64,000 bases of DNA, taken from the NCBI GenBank assembly GCA_009841265.1, contig VXMB01000007.1, positions 1-64,000 of the forward strand, written 5' to 3'. Origin of the DNA: Gemmatimonadota bacterium (GTDB lineage Bacteria > JAAXHH01). Below the pieces are notes generated by a model that did no database searches, was not told the DNA's origin, and worked only from the letters and a program-made list of their open reading frames with translations. The position numbers and the translations under genes are program-made. Each line of letters starts with the position of its first letter. Position 1 is the stretch's first letter. Below, piece after piece: positions 1 through 9,389 of this stretch.

Positions 1-119
1 GGCCCCATGACCGCCACGAACTCGCCCTGGTCCACGGCCATGGTCACGTCGTTCAGCGCCGTCGTCTCCACCTCTTCCGTCGTGTAGAGCTTATTGAGGT
101 TGCTGGTCGTTATCATCAT
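1..119 (-). CDS. ABC transporter ATP-binding protein, N-terminal fragment (LolD/MacB type)
   Basis: Only the first 39 codons are inside the window; the gene continues past the left edge. The peptide begins MMITTSNLNKLYTT and runs to EFVAVMG, just before where the Walker A loop should lie. This is the normal opening of LolD/MacB-type ATPases that energise FtsX-like permeases. It follows the 782-residue permease at 279-2627 on the same strand after a 159-bp gap, so the two probably form one exporter or lipoprotein-handling machine. Two adjacent ATG codons (119 and 116) are possible starts. Confidence 0.75.
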   Translation of the reverse strand, partial: MMITTSNLNKLYTTEEVETTALNDVTMAVDQGEFVAVMG

Positions 120-278
120 ATGCCCCTTTGCGATTCAGATCGGTACTCACTGCTTCTCAATCGTTCGACCTACGAACAATGCGCATTGTTTCGTCCCGAC
201 TTTGTGAGCGCTGGTATTGGAAGAACTGGCCGTTCCGCAGTCCGAACTGAGCTGGATTGCACGCCCGGTATCGCCACC

Positions 279-2627
279 TCACTCGTACATCAGCGACTCC
301 ACCAGCGGACTCGCGTTTTTCCTGCAAACCTGAAAGGCCACCGTGCCCAGCACAAGTACCAGGGCCGCCGAACCAGCCAATATGAATTCGCCAACGCCCA
401 GAGCGGCATTGAACTCATACATCCCGAGCCAGAAGCTCAGCAGCATATAGGCGGGCGGGCAGGCCAGCAGGATCGCGACCGCCAGGGGCAGCGCGAACTG
501 CCTGCCGATCAGGGCCGTCGTGTCGATCGTCGATGCGCCCAGTACGCTTCGGATACCGATTTCCTTCGTTCTCCGGTTGATGTGCAACAAGCTCAGGCTG
601 TATACGCCCAGCAGGGCGACCAACAGCGTGATGATGGAGATGTATAGCGCCACATCTCCCAGCAACCGTTCTCTTTGATAGAACCGGCCGATATCATCTT
701 CCAGGTAGTAGTACTCAAAGGGCAACCCCCCGGCGATTTGCTCCCAGACCGATTTAACGGTCGACAGGGTCTGCGGCAATCCCTCCGGCCTCGTTCTGAT
801 CAGGAGAAACCGGATTCTGTCGGGCACTAGACGCAGGACCACCGGCTCCAATTCGTATTGCAACGACCGGTAATGGTAATCTTCCGTCACGCCGATCACG
901 CGGGCCTCGCCGCCGGGAACAACCGCTCCGATCGGATCTTCCCACCCCATTTGCCTTACCAGCGCTTCATTTACGATCACGCCTTCGGCCTCATCCGTGG
1001 CGTGTGTAATTGAAAAGTCGCGTCCTTCCGCCAACGCTATGCCCAGCGTGGACAGATAGTCATAATCCACGAGGTATTCGTAGGCCGAAAACCGCTTCCC
1101 CGACCTGTCGGTGTGGCCTATCTGTCCCAAACCCCTCTTCGGTCCGAATGAGCTCGACGCCGCCGAGACATGGGTGATCTGAGGGTAATCGTCCAGCGCC
1201 TCTCTCATGGGTGCGAGCAACCCGGCGTCTGGCATGCTTACGACAAGTACATTCGACGTGTCGAAGCCGAGATCCTGGTTGGCGAAGTAATCAAGCTGAC
1301 GAAGTATGGCAAACAGGCAGATCATCAGGAAGATCGAAAGCGTAAACTGCATGGTGATAAGCACTTTGCTAAGGACCGTCAATGCCCCGGCCTTTACATG
1401 ATGCGCAAGGATGGAGGTGGGATCGAGGCGGGACATGTAGAGCGCGGGATAGCTTCCGGATACGAGGACGACCAGACCCGTCAGGCCGATCAGTGCCAGG
1501 AGGAGCGTCGACCCGTTGTCGAAGTAATCGATTTTGAGGTCTTTGGCGAACAGGCCGTTGAATCCTGGAAGGAGCAGATGGGCTAACGACAAACCCAGTA
1601 TCAGCGCGGCCACACCCACCAGCAACGCCTCCCCCCAGAATTGACTGATAAGCTGAGCGCGGGTTCCGCCCAGCGTCTTGCGCACGCCGACTTCCTTTCC
1701 TCGAAGCGCCGACCTGCCCAGCGTCACGTTGATGAAGTTGATGCACGCGATGAACAGAAGGAGGAAGCCCAGCGTTCCCAGCACATACGAAACGAGAACG
1801 TCGCTCTTTGGAAAGAGGTCGAACAATATCGAAGAATCCAGATAGATGCCGGCCAACGGCTGAAGTCCCATTACGCTGGCATCTATCCCCCGAAACCTGG
1901 GGAAGTGATTTTCAACGAAGTCCGGAAACTGGGCCTCCAGGGTCCCGGCGACCTCCGGGGTGGTCAATTCCACGAGGGTAGCCGCAACAGACTGGCTCCA
2001 GTTCCGATTCCAGTTGTCGCCGGTCTCCGTCAGGGTCTTTATCGAAATCAGAAAGTCGAACTGAAAGATGGTATTGGCGGGAACGCGGACCACGCCGGCC
2101 ACCTGGTGTCTCCGGTCGTCCATGGTCAGCCAATTTCCTACGGGGTCGGCGTTTCCGAAGTACTTCTCTACGATTTTCTCATTCAGTATTACCTGGGAAC
2201 TGCTTTCGAGAGCACCTTCGAGATAGCCGGATACGGCCTGAAAGGTAAGTATCTCGAAAAACCCGGGGTCGGCACGGAACACCGTTTCTTCGCGGACGGT
2301 CACGTCTCCATGACTCACCAGAACCGGCCCGGTATTGGCATATCGAACGGTTCGGACGATGCCCGCATAGGCGTCTTCCAGCGCTGGTCCAAGGGGAACG
2401 GGCGTAATCCCGATCGTGCGATACTCCCCCATGAAGGCCGTTTGGGTGACGCGAAATACGTTAGCGCCCTTTTCATGGAAGCCATCGTAACTCAGTTCCT
2501 GCCTGACGAGCAGGAAGATCAGGATGCACAAGGCCATGGCCACGGACAGGCCGAGTACGTTAATGACGCTGTGCCCTTTGCCCCGCATGATGTTTCTCAG
2601 GGCGGTTTTCAGGTAGTTCCCGATCAT
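279..2627 (-). CDS. FtsX/MacB-like ABC transporter permease (double-module)
   Basis: A 782-residue inner-membrane permease of the long MacB/FtsX type common in Bacteroidetes and related phyla. The N-terminus (NYLKTALRNIMRGKG) precedes a first membrane segment at about 19-42. Next come a large extracytoplasmic domain, an FtsX membrane block at about 275-440, a second extracytoplasmic domain and a C-terminal FtsX block with the KEIGIRSVLGAS motif. I chose the start at 2627 because AAGGAG sits 7 nt upstream; a longer reading frame to 2684 lacks this. The partner ATPase is downstream, and a two-component system lies just upstream on the same strand and may regulate it. The substrate (lipoprotein, peptide or drug) cannot be told from sequence. 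Confidence 0.85.
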   Translation of the reverse strand: MIGNYLKTALRNIMRGKGHSVINVLGLSVAMALCILIFLLVRQELSYDGFHEKGANVFRVTQTAFMGEYRTIGITPVPLGPALEDAYAGIVRTVRYANTGPVLVSHGDVTVREETVFRADPGFFEILTFQAVSGYLEGALESSSQVILNEKIVEKYFGNADPVGNWLTMDDRRHQVAGVVRVPANTIFQFDFLISIKTLTETGDNWNRNWSQSVAATLVELTTPEVAGTLEAQFPDFVENHFPRFRGIDASVMGLQPLAGIYLDSSILFDLFPKSDVLVSYVLGTLGFLLLFIACINFINVTLGRSALRGKEVGVRKTLGGTRAQLISQFWGEALLVGVAALILGLSLAHLLLPGFNGLFAKDLKIDYFDNGSTLLLALIGLTGLVVLVSGSYPALYMSRLDPTSILAHHVKAGALTVLSKVLITMQFTLSIFLMICLFAILRQLDYFANQDLGFDTSNVLVVSMPDAGLLAPMREALDDYPQITHVSAASSSFGPKRGLGQIGHTDRSGKRFSAYEYLVDYDYLSTLGIALAEGRDFSITHATDEAEGVIVNEALVRQMGWEDPIGAVVPGGEARVIGVTEDYHYRSLQYELEPVVLRLVPDRIRFLLIRTRPEGLPQTLSTVKSVWEQIAGGLPFEYYYLEDDIGRFYQRERLLGDVALYISIITLLVALLGVYSLSLLHINRRTKEIGIRSVLGASTIDTTALIGRQFALPLAVAILLACPPAYMLLSFWLGMYEFNAALGVGEFILAGSAALVLVLGTVAFQVCRKNASPLVESLMYE

Positions 2628-2925
2628 CGTTCTGCTCCTTTCGGCTTCACGCAGGTTGTTTCTGAAGCACAGAGAATGGGCCATGCGATTGTGCAGACGA
2701 CCCGGCTCGTACCTGCAGCTGTGCCTTCTACCTGCTAAACAATAGGAAGATCAGACCGATTGCCTATAGGGTGATTACCTGATTTGGCGCGGGATTTACC
2801 CTTAAACCTCGGAAAAACCGGATATTCGTCGGAATTGACGGGAGGGGATAACAGATCCTGCGGAGGACTTTACTTCAGATCGATCAGGCCCTGTCTGATT
2901 GGCAGCGCGTCGGCTATCTTCAGAT
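2628..2925. other. Intergenic region between response regulator and permease
   Basis: About 300 bp without a convincing gene. It should hold the promoter of the permease gene and possibly a binding site for the response regulator encoded next door. I see only a short palindrome (CCTATAGG near 2763) and no strong terminator or consensus promoter. Confidence 0.4.
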
Positions 2926-3579
2926 TCACTCATCGAGGAAAGTAAGGCGGTATTTCAGGGCAATACGGACGAGGTCCGGCAGATTGCGGGCTTCAAGCTT
3001 TTTCACCAGATTGGTCCGATGTGTTTCGACTGTTTTGGCGCTGATGTTCAGGATGTTAGCTGCGGCCTGATTTGTATGGCCTTCGGCAATCAATTGCAGA
3101 ACTTCTCTTTCTCGGGATGAGAGTCGATCTACGGGGCTAAGCGTCCGATCGCCTGTTTCATTCTGAAGGTATCCAGTCAATACGGATCGAGCAACCGCGG
3201 GAGACAGGTATACTTCGTCAATGTTGGCAGACCGGATAGCGAGAAGTAGTTCTTCGACTAAAGATCTTTTAAGGAGATACCCTTTCGCACCATTCTTAAG
3301 CGCCTGGCGTACCATATCTTCGTCGGAGTACATGGACAGGATGACAACGCGCGTCTCAACTTCCAATGATTGTATTCGGTATGTGGTTTCTATGCCGTTC
3401 AATAAAGGCATGGCTATGTCCACCAATGCTACGGCAGGCCTTTTTCGCTGAATCAATTTCAGTGTTTCCTGGCCATCCGACGCTTCGCCGACGACTTCGA
3501 TATCATCCGTCGTTTCAAGTAATGATTTGATGCTTTCGCGAAACAGATGATGATCGTCGGCAATGACGACTTTAATCAT
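2926..3579 (-). CDS. NarL/LuxR-family response regulator
   Basis: A 217-residue two-component response regulator. The receiver domain (1-120) has the acidic pair D8/D9, phospho-acceptor D54 (VDIAMP), conserved S81 and K103. A LuxR/GerE helix-turn-helix follows at about 150-215 (LSSREREVLQLIAEG, then SAKTVETHRTNLVKKL). It overlaps the upstream histidine kinase by 4 nt (ATGA), so the pair is translationally coupled. Its likely targets include the permease/ATPase genes immediately downstream; that is inferred from position only. Confidence 0.93.
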   Translation of the reverse strand: MIKVVIADDHHLFRESIKSLLETTDDIEVVGEASDGQETLKLIQRKRPAVALVDIAMPLLNGIETTYRIQSLEVETRVVILSMYSDEDMVRQALKNGAKGYLLKRSLVEELLLAIRSANIDEVYLSPAVARSVLTGYLQNETGDRTLSPVDRLSSREREVLQLIAEGHTNQAAANILNISAKTVETHRTNLVKKLEARNLPDLVRIALKYRLTFLDE

Positions 3580-6239
3580 ATTTCCTCCAGAGGTATTGAA
3601 GCGATCAACCGTGTACCGGTACCTGTATCTGAATGGATATCCAGAACGCCCCCAAACGGTTCCAGGCGTTCCTTCATGTCGATTAAACCGATACCCGGGG
3701 CAACCTGGTCCTCGGGTGTCGAATCAGGATCGAATCCCCGGCCGTTATCGAGAATCGACAGTTGTATGGTCCGGTCTGTCTGTTTCAATCCCACTTCGAC
3801 GTGGGTGGCGTGACCATGTTTAGCGCAATTCGCAAGCCCTTCCTGCAAAATACGATACAGGCAGATATCAATTGTGTTGGAGAACCTGGGACAATCCATG
3901 CCATTATACACAACCGTGATACGGGTCCGATGAGCGAAGCTCTTGCACAATCCGTCCAGCGCCGCGTTCAATCCGACCGTATCGAGAATCGGCGGGCGCA
4001 GATCGTGGGCGATTGTTCGCAGTTTTTCCAGGGTTTCGTCGGTCATCGTTACCACATCTCGAAGTCGTTCCCGCGTATCTTCGGAAACACCGGTCAGATC
4101 TTTCTGCGTAAGTTCCAGACTTGTCTTTAATGCCAAAAGATCCTGACCGGTATCGTCATGCAGGTCTCGTGCTATGCGACGGCGCTCGGATTCCTGCGCG
4201 TCGACGAGTCGACGTGAAAGCGCCCTCATTCTATCGGCCTGCACCTTCAGCGATGCGCCCATTTCCAGGTTTTCCATTGCCAGTTCCAGCTCCCCAGCCA
4301 GGACAAGCAACTGTTCTTTTTCGTCGTTGCTAAACGGTTCTTCCGACCGCTTTGCTCCCAGTGCCAATGCCCCTTTGTAGCCGGACTCGCCACCCAGTAA
4401 GATGATCAGCTCGAAGGGCGGTTCGCCGGGTATCCCACTGGAAACGATATCTCCATATTCGATTGGGGTTCTATCGGCAGCCGTAGTCTTCAAGAGGTGC
4501 TCGACTGTACCGGTGGTCTCGATGAAAAAGGATCTGTTGCGGGCCGTGTTTTGCTCGGAACCCTCCTCAACGCCGTACCACGAAAGCGACAGTGGTTTCT
4601 CCGAATTTTCCTTGAGATAAATCGCCATGCAGGATAGGTCCAGTCCCTCCAATAGTTCCCGTCCGGTTTTTTCTAGCAGGGAATCCGAATCCTGACACCT
4701 CGACAGGGCTCGTCCCAGTTCGAGCAGTCGCTGCCGATTCAGAAGTTCATTTCGTAGGAAGTATCGGTCCAATACCTGGATGACCGGTGTCTTCACCCAG
4801 TTCCACCCTCCCATGAGTATCAAAATGAGCCCTGCGACGGCACTCGCTACAACGAGGTCGGAGGCTCTGACAACGAACTCTTCTGATGAAATCATGTAAT
4901 AGAGTATGACAAACATCGCAATGCTCAGTATGAGAAACACACCCTGATTGGTGATCAGGTACCTAATGCTCTTTCCGAAGACGAATCTCAGGCCGAACAC
5001 CCGATGTGCAAGAATCGCGTAGGCAAATGCGAGCGCCAACAGACACTGCATTCCCGCCGGGATAATCCGGTCAATGAACCATACGATCAACGGCAGCATC
5101 TGACCGTGATCGGGAATCAGCCCCCATGAAGCCAGCATTCTGCCGGGTTGTGCGATCAACCAGGACGGTGCAAGTATGAGTGCCAGGAAGAATCCGGCTT
5201 CAATGATGTGCAGCCGTATTCGTTGTTGCCGGCGTGCGACGTAATGTTGTACGATCAGAAGGCATCCAGCCGTCGCCATTAAGACAATCGCCGGAACGGG
5301 TGCGGGTACCAGTTGTGCAAAACTGTCAACTACTCCAACCCAATCGTGAGCCCAGTCATAGATCAAACCCAAAAAACTGATGAGCCCCATTACCCCAAAG
5401 ACAAACATGGGAATGAGGATGAACCAGATCCTCCTTCGGATCCATGATCCGATCTTTGTGGTGGTGGGATAGACGGTTAAAATCAACAGGATCAGGATGG
5501 ATTGCAGATTAACCGCCGCAAATACAACGCCTAGACTAAGTGGGATCGTCCAGGCCGGCCATGCGGCAATCAGATAGAAGACAGCCGGCGATACCATAGC
5601 CATTGTGAGGACAAGCAACGCGCACTGGAATGCCACCGTATTCTTCATACCGTGGTATCCCAACCAGGTGCCAAAGCCCAGAAGGACAATCGAGAAGATC
5701 AGGAACGGGCCACGCTGAAGCCAACTCATTAGCTCGCTGCTGATCACTATATCTTGTTGATCACTCCCGCGGGTGTCGCGTGCGTAGTTATTCGGCTCGA
5801 GTGTGAGGATGGCCGCGTGTACCTGGTCATCCCGAATCCATGTGAAATTGAGACGGTCTCCGGGTCTGTTCTCCGAGTGCGCCTGAAAGTAGGATGAAGG
5901 ATTCGACTCCAGGTCCATGCTGTCGATGGACAAAAGTCTATCGCCTGCCCGCAGGCCCGCTTGGTCGGCCGGGCTGTTGGGCGTAACGCGTTCGACGAGA
6001 AAACCTCCTGCCCACTTTATGAACATGAGTTGTAACCAGGTGCCTTCGTGAAGACGGCTGACCGCACCTCTCGACGATCCTCCCGTAGGAATCGTCTCAC
6101 TTCCCCAAAGATGGATACCGGACGACCAGCGGTCGATCTTGGCCAGTCGAATCGTCGACCAGGTAACCATGCCGATGTGTAAACACAACAACATGATCAG
6201 CGTACTCAGTATCAGATAACGGTATATAAGCGATTTCAA
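3576..6239 (-). CDS. PDZ-domain sensor histidine kinase (HisKA_3 type)
   Basis: An 887-residue membrane histidine kinase. After one membrane segment (about 8-30) comes an extracytoplasmic PDZ domain (about 75-145, with GGFLVERVTPNSPADQAGL). A polytopic membrane region spans about 175-510. The cytoplasmic part has a GAF-like region (about 525-660), a HisKA_3 dimerisation domain with phospho-acceptor His in RRIARDLHDD, and a HATPase with the N box (LANCAKHG) and G box (DNGRGFD). The start is a TTG at 6239; SD-like GGGATGG lies about 8 nt upstream, and an internal ATG at residue 16 is the alternative. PDZ domains usually bind C-terminal peptides, so it may sense envelope protein stress (inference). 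Confidence 0.88.
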   Translation of the reverse strand: MKSLIYRYLILSTLIMLLCLHIGMVTWSTIRLAKIDRWSSGIHLWGSETIPTGGSSRGAVSRLHEGTWLQLMFIKWAGGFLVERVTPNSPADQAGLRAGDRLLSIDSMDLESNPSSYFQAHSENRPGDRLNFTWIRDDQVHAAILTLEPNNYARDTRGSDQQDIVISSELMSWLQRGPFLIFSIVLLGFGTWLGYHGMKNTVAFQCALLVLTMAMVSPAVFYLIAAWPAWTIPLSLGVVFAAVNLQSILILLILTVYPTTTKIGSWIRRRIWFILIPMFVFGVMGLISFLGLIYDWAHDWVGVVDSFAQLVPAPVPAIVLMATAGCLLIVQHYVARRQQRIRLHIIEAGFFLALILAPSWLIAQPGRMLASWGLIPDHGQMLPLIVWFIDRIIPAGMQCLLALAFAYAILAHRVFGLRFVFGKSIRYLITNQGVFLILSIAMFVILYYMISSEEFVVRASDLVVASAVAGLILILMGGWNWVKTPVIQVLDRYFLRNELLNRQRLLELGRALSRCQDSDSLLEKTGRELLEGLDLSCMAIYLKENSEKPLSLSWYGVEEGSEQNTARNRSFFIETTGTVEHLLKTTAADRTPIEYGDIVSSGIPGEPPFELIILLGGESGYKGALALGAKRSEEPFSNDEKEQLLVLAGELELAMENLEMGASLKVQADRMRALSRRLVDAQESERRRIARDLHDDTGQDLLALKTSLELTQKDLTGVSEDTRERLRDVVTMTDETLEKLRTIAHDLRPPILDTVGLNAALDGLCKSFAHRTRITVVYNGMDCPRFSNTIDICLYRILQEGLANCAKHGHATHVEVGLKQTDRTIQLSILDNGRGFDPDSTPEDQVAPGIGLIDMKERLEPFGGVLDIHSDTGTGTRLIASIPLEEI

Positions 6240-6511
6240 ACAATGCCATCCCGAGATATGATCTCTGAATAAAACCGGCCAGGTGATCGTCAGTCGAAAT
6301 ACAGGATATAAAGGTATACCGGGCAGGGTGGGGTTTTACCAAAAAAGTGCCGCTGAATCGCAGGCGTCAAGGAGAGTTCAGTCAATGCGAGTTCAAGAAA
6401 ACCGGTGGGTCTTGCAGACACAGTCATAGGCCGAACCGTCACAGTTCAGTCCGCACCCTTGTTCCGGATCCCTGGTCGGGCGAGTTGTCAATGGGGTGCC
6501 GACCCGGCCAA

Positions 6512-9262
6512 TCACGAATCGGTTCGCGTCCGCAGTGCCGCCAGCAGGCCCGGCACTCCGAAGAACAGCAGGCTGAAGGTCGAGGGGTTCATGTCGATGG
6601 ATCCGCGCTTGCGGGGATCGTCGCTCCAGTCCTGCGCGTCGATGAGTTGTTCCAGAATTTCCAAACCAGTCTCCAGGTAGCGGTGGTCGCCCGTCAGGCG
6701 ATGGGCGTAGCCCAGGTGCCGGCAGAGGATGCCGCCGTAATGTTCCTTGAGTGGCCGGTCGGACGCGAAAGTGTCCGGAAAGCCGCAGAACCAGTCCACA
6801 GCCCGGCGGTAAGTCTCGGCAACGTCCTTCCTGCCGGTCATCCGGTGCATCAACTCCAGGCCGATCATCAGGTAATGGGTCTGGTAACCCTTCTGTTCCT
6901 CGTAGGGCAGGTCGCGGATCATGCGGGAGAACGGGCCGCCGAGACCCTTGAACTCGTCGTCGGTAAAGGGGTCGGCCGTACCCGTTTCAACGGCCAGCGT
7001 CGTGCCTTCCGTGGTCATGCCGTAGGGTAGTTGTTTCGGCAGCCGGTCCGGTGTCGCGACCTGGAATCGCTTGTGCCAGCTCCCGTCCTCGTTCTGGCCC
7101 CGAGCGACGATGGCGTACACTTCCTCGGCTCGGTGCAGGAAGCGGTCCTCGCCGGTCGCCTCGTATACGTGAAGCAGTCCGCGCAACACATTGGCGATGG
7201 ACCGCAGGCTGAAGCTGAAGGCGGAGTCTTCCGTCCACCTGTAACGCAGGAAGAACGCGCCGGCCTCGCGCAGGACTTCCAGCGTCCTGCCGTCGCCGGT
7301 GAGATAGTAGTGGTCGATCCAGTTGTCGATGAAGGTATGGGAAGCGCAGGGCTCGTCGCCGAAATGATCGACGCCGTGGCGGTAGCAGCCGCCGACCATG
7401 TACGGCCGAAAGGGATGCCAGTGGCACGTATCCACGTCCATCGAATGACGGGTCATGGCCTCGGCCAGCGCGAAGTAACGCGGATCAGCCGTGCGCTGGT
7501 ACTGGATCCAAACGGCGTGGCGGGGGTCCCACTCGCTGTTGCACCAGCCCCAGCGGCCCTGGTGCTTCCAGTCGTCCTCGGCCTCGTCCCAAGTGGCCCG
7601 GACATCGCCGTAGTCGAGGTAACCGTACCAGCGTCCGAGTCGGATGTTACGCGCCAGCCAATCCGCGAAACCGGTCAGCATGCGCTCCGCGGACCGGATC
7701 ATCTCCGGCGAGATTTGTGGCGTCTGGTCGGATTCCGGTCGACCTTCCCGCTCCGGACTCGACGTCGATCGACTTTCCTGAACGGAACGCGACTCCAGCC
7801 GACTTTCCCGCTTACCCTTCGAATCCGCAGGAATGCCCTGTCTACCGCCGTCAACCGTCGTGGAAGCCGCGTAGCCTCCCGCGGCCCCGCATCGGTCCAT
7901 CCACTCTGGCGAGACCGATACGTGGGGCTGCGACAGAGCGCATCGAAGCGTCTCGACCGCCACTTCGCGGCGATCTTCTTCGAAGTACAGGACGTAGCAA
8001 TCGGTGGTTTTCGCTATACCGGTCCCGTCGGCATACATCCCTTCTCCCTCGTGCCAGGCGACTTCTTCGGCGTACCGGGCCAGGGAAAGGCGGCCGCCGT
8101 CCGGGTCGTGGCGCGCGTACACGGTCAACCGTCCGTCACCGGTCAATTCGATTGCGCGCGGGTATTCCTCGGCCATGTTCCGGTATGCGACGCCCACGCC
8201 GGACTTCCCGTCACTGAGGGTCGCCCACCCTTCGCACGCGTCATCTTCGGCGATGATGCTTTCTATCCCCGGCCGACCGTGCATCACCTGCACCTGGTTA
8301 TCCTTCTTCTGCGAAACGCACAGACGCTCGCCCTGATCGAGCATTCCCGTACCGATCCCGTTCAGTCCGAAGGCGTAGACCGGACTGAATCCTTCGAACA
8401 GGGTGGAAACATCCAGGGCGAGGTCTTCGATTTCCACTTCCCGCGGATTGCAGGTGAAGACGTGGGTCTGAAGAATCCGTATAAACGCCTGTCCGGCATA
8501 GGTGTAAATCCGGGTGATACACCGTACCGGCCGGTAGCCGCCGTAATGATGCATGGGGATGTCGGCCTCCAGTGCACTTTCCAGCCGGATCACGGTGCGC
8601 AGCGGACCGCGTTCTTCGACGGCTACTGAATAGGCGTCGCCGGCCAGCGAGGCTCGGCACAGGCCTCCTGGACCGTACAATCGCCGTGCCAGCCGCCCGT
8701 CTGAAGCGCTTTCACTGATCCGGGCCCAGGCATCGCCGGCCTTGCCCCGGCCGCATTCCGCGTGGACCGGCTCGCCGCGCCGCGCATCGCCGCGCCGCGC
8801 ATCAGCGAGTTGCACATCGCCGAGCGAGACGGCATGGAAAAGCCGGTATCGATGGCGGTCGACACTGAATCGCAGGACGCCCGTGTCCACGTGGAGGTCG
8901 TTTTCGGTTTCTTCGACCCGTACGGAAGGGTTGGTGGTGGAATTGCAGGTGGCGGGTTGCCGGGGTGCCGGAGCTTCATCGCCCGTATCATCCGTAAGGT
9001 GGTAGATCGCTCTCCCGGCTGAGCCGGTATTCGCCTGGAAATCAACGAGCACCCACTTTACCGATCCGTCCACCCAGCGGCCGAGTACCCGGAACTGGGC
9101 CGGGACGCGATCGCCATTGGGATCCAAGACGGCCAGACCTTCCGTTCCGCGCAGCATGCCCTCGGGCATGGGCACGCCTCGCGTAACCGGCCAGTGCGCC
9201 GGGTGCCGTTCCGGGTCATGGGAATACGAAAGGGGGATCGATATCATGCCGATTGTGGGCAT
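6512..9262 (-). CDS. PcRGLX/YetA-like polysaccharide lyase family protein
   Basis: About 916 residues resembling the exo-rhamnogalacturonan lyase PcRGLX / YetA family. An N-terminal beta domain (ISIPLSYSHDPERHP, VLGRWVDGSVKWVLVDF) precedes a large (alpha/alpha)-barrel-like region rich in aromatic and His residues (HWHPFRPYMVGGCYRHGVDH). No signal peptide is visible, so it may act in the cytoplasm on imported oligosaccharides. A Ser/Arg/Glu-rich low-complexity stretch encoded at about 7735-7860 interrupts the fold. I chose ATG 9262; 9247 and the longer frame to 9313 are alternatives because no clear ribosome site decides. The family assignment is by remembered motifs and the substrate is unknown. 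Confidence 0.65.
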   Translation of the reverse strand: MPTIGMISIPLSYSHDPERHPAHWPVTRGVPMPEGMLRGTEGLAVLDPNGDRVPAQFRVLGRWVDGSVKWVLVDFQANTGSAGRAIYHLTDDTGDEAPAPRQPATCNSTTNPSVRVEETENDLHVDTGVLRFSVDRHRYRLFHAVSLGDVQLADARRGDARRGEPVHAECGRGKAGDAWARISESASDGRLARRLYGPGGLCRASLAGDAYSVAVEERGPLRTVIRLESALEADIPMHHYGGYRPVRCITRIYTYAGQAFIRILQTHVFTCNPREVEIEDLALDVSTLFEGFSPVYAFGLNGIGTGMLDQGERLCVSQKKDNQVQVMHGRPGIESIIAEDDACEGWATLSDGKSGVGVAYRNMAEEYPRAIELTGDGRLTVYARHDPDGGRLSLARYAEEVAWHEGEGMYADGTGIAKTTDCYVLYFEEDRREVAVETLRCALSQPHVSVSPEWMDRCGAAGGYAASTTVDGGRQGIPADSKGKRESRLESRSVQESRSTSSPEREGRPESDQTPQISPEMIRSAERMLTGFADWLARNIRLGRWYGYLDYGDVRATWDEAEDDWKHQGRWGWCNSEWDPRHAVWIQYQRTADPRYFALAEAMTRHSMDVDTCHWHPFRPYMVGGCYRHGVDHFGDEPCASHTFIDNWIDHYYLTGDGRTLEVLREAGAFFLRYRWTEDSAFSFSLRSIANVLRGLLHVYEATGEDRFLHRAEEVYAIVARGQNEDGSWHKRFQVATPDRLPKQLPYGMTTEGTTLAVETGTADPFTDDEFKGLGGPFSRMIRDLPYEEQKGYQTHYLMIGLELMHRMTGRKDVAETYRRAVDWFCGFPDTFASDRPLKEHYGGILCRHLGYAHRLTGDHRYLETGLEILEQLIDAQDWSDDPRKRGSIDMNPSTFSLLFFGVPGLLAALRTRTDS

Positions 9263-9299
9263 CGCTTGATCAGGACCTGCCTCATCTCTATATTCTGGC

Positions 9300-9326
9300 G
9301 CACCGAGACGCACCGAGACGCACCGA
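9300..9326. repeat. 10-bp tandem repeat in divergent spacer
   Basis: The unit GCACCGAGAC occurs two and a half times in tandem between the divergent lyase and amidohydrolase genes. It could be replication slippage or a regulatory direct repeat; nothing further supports a role. Confidence 0.6.
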
Positions 9327-9389
9327 ATTTGGGAAGCCGTCGCGGTCAGGAAACCGGGTTACACTCGAATATAATCCAAGGAGAACGCC

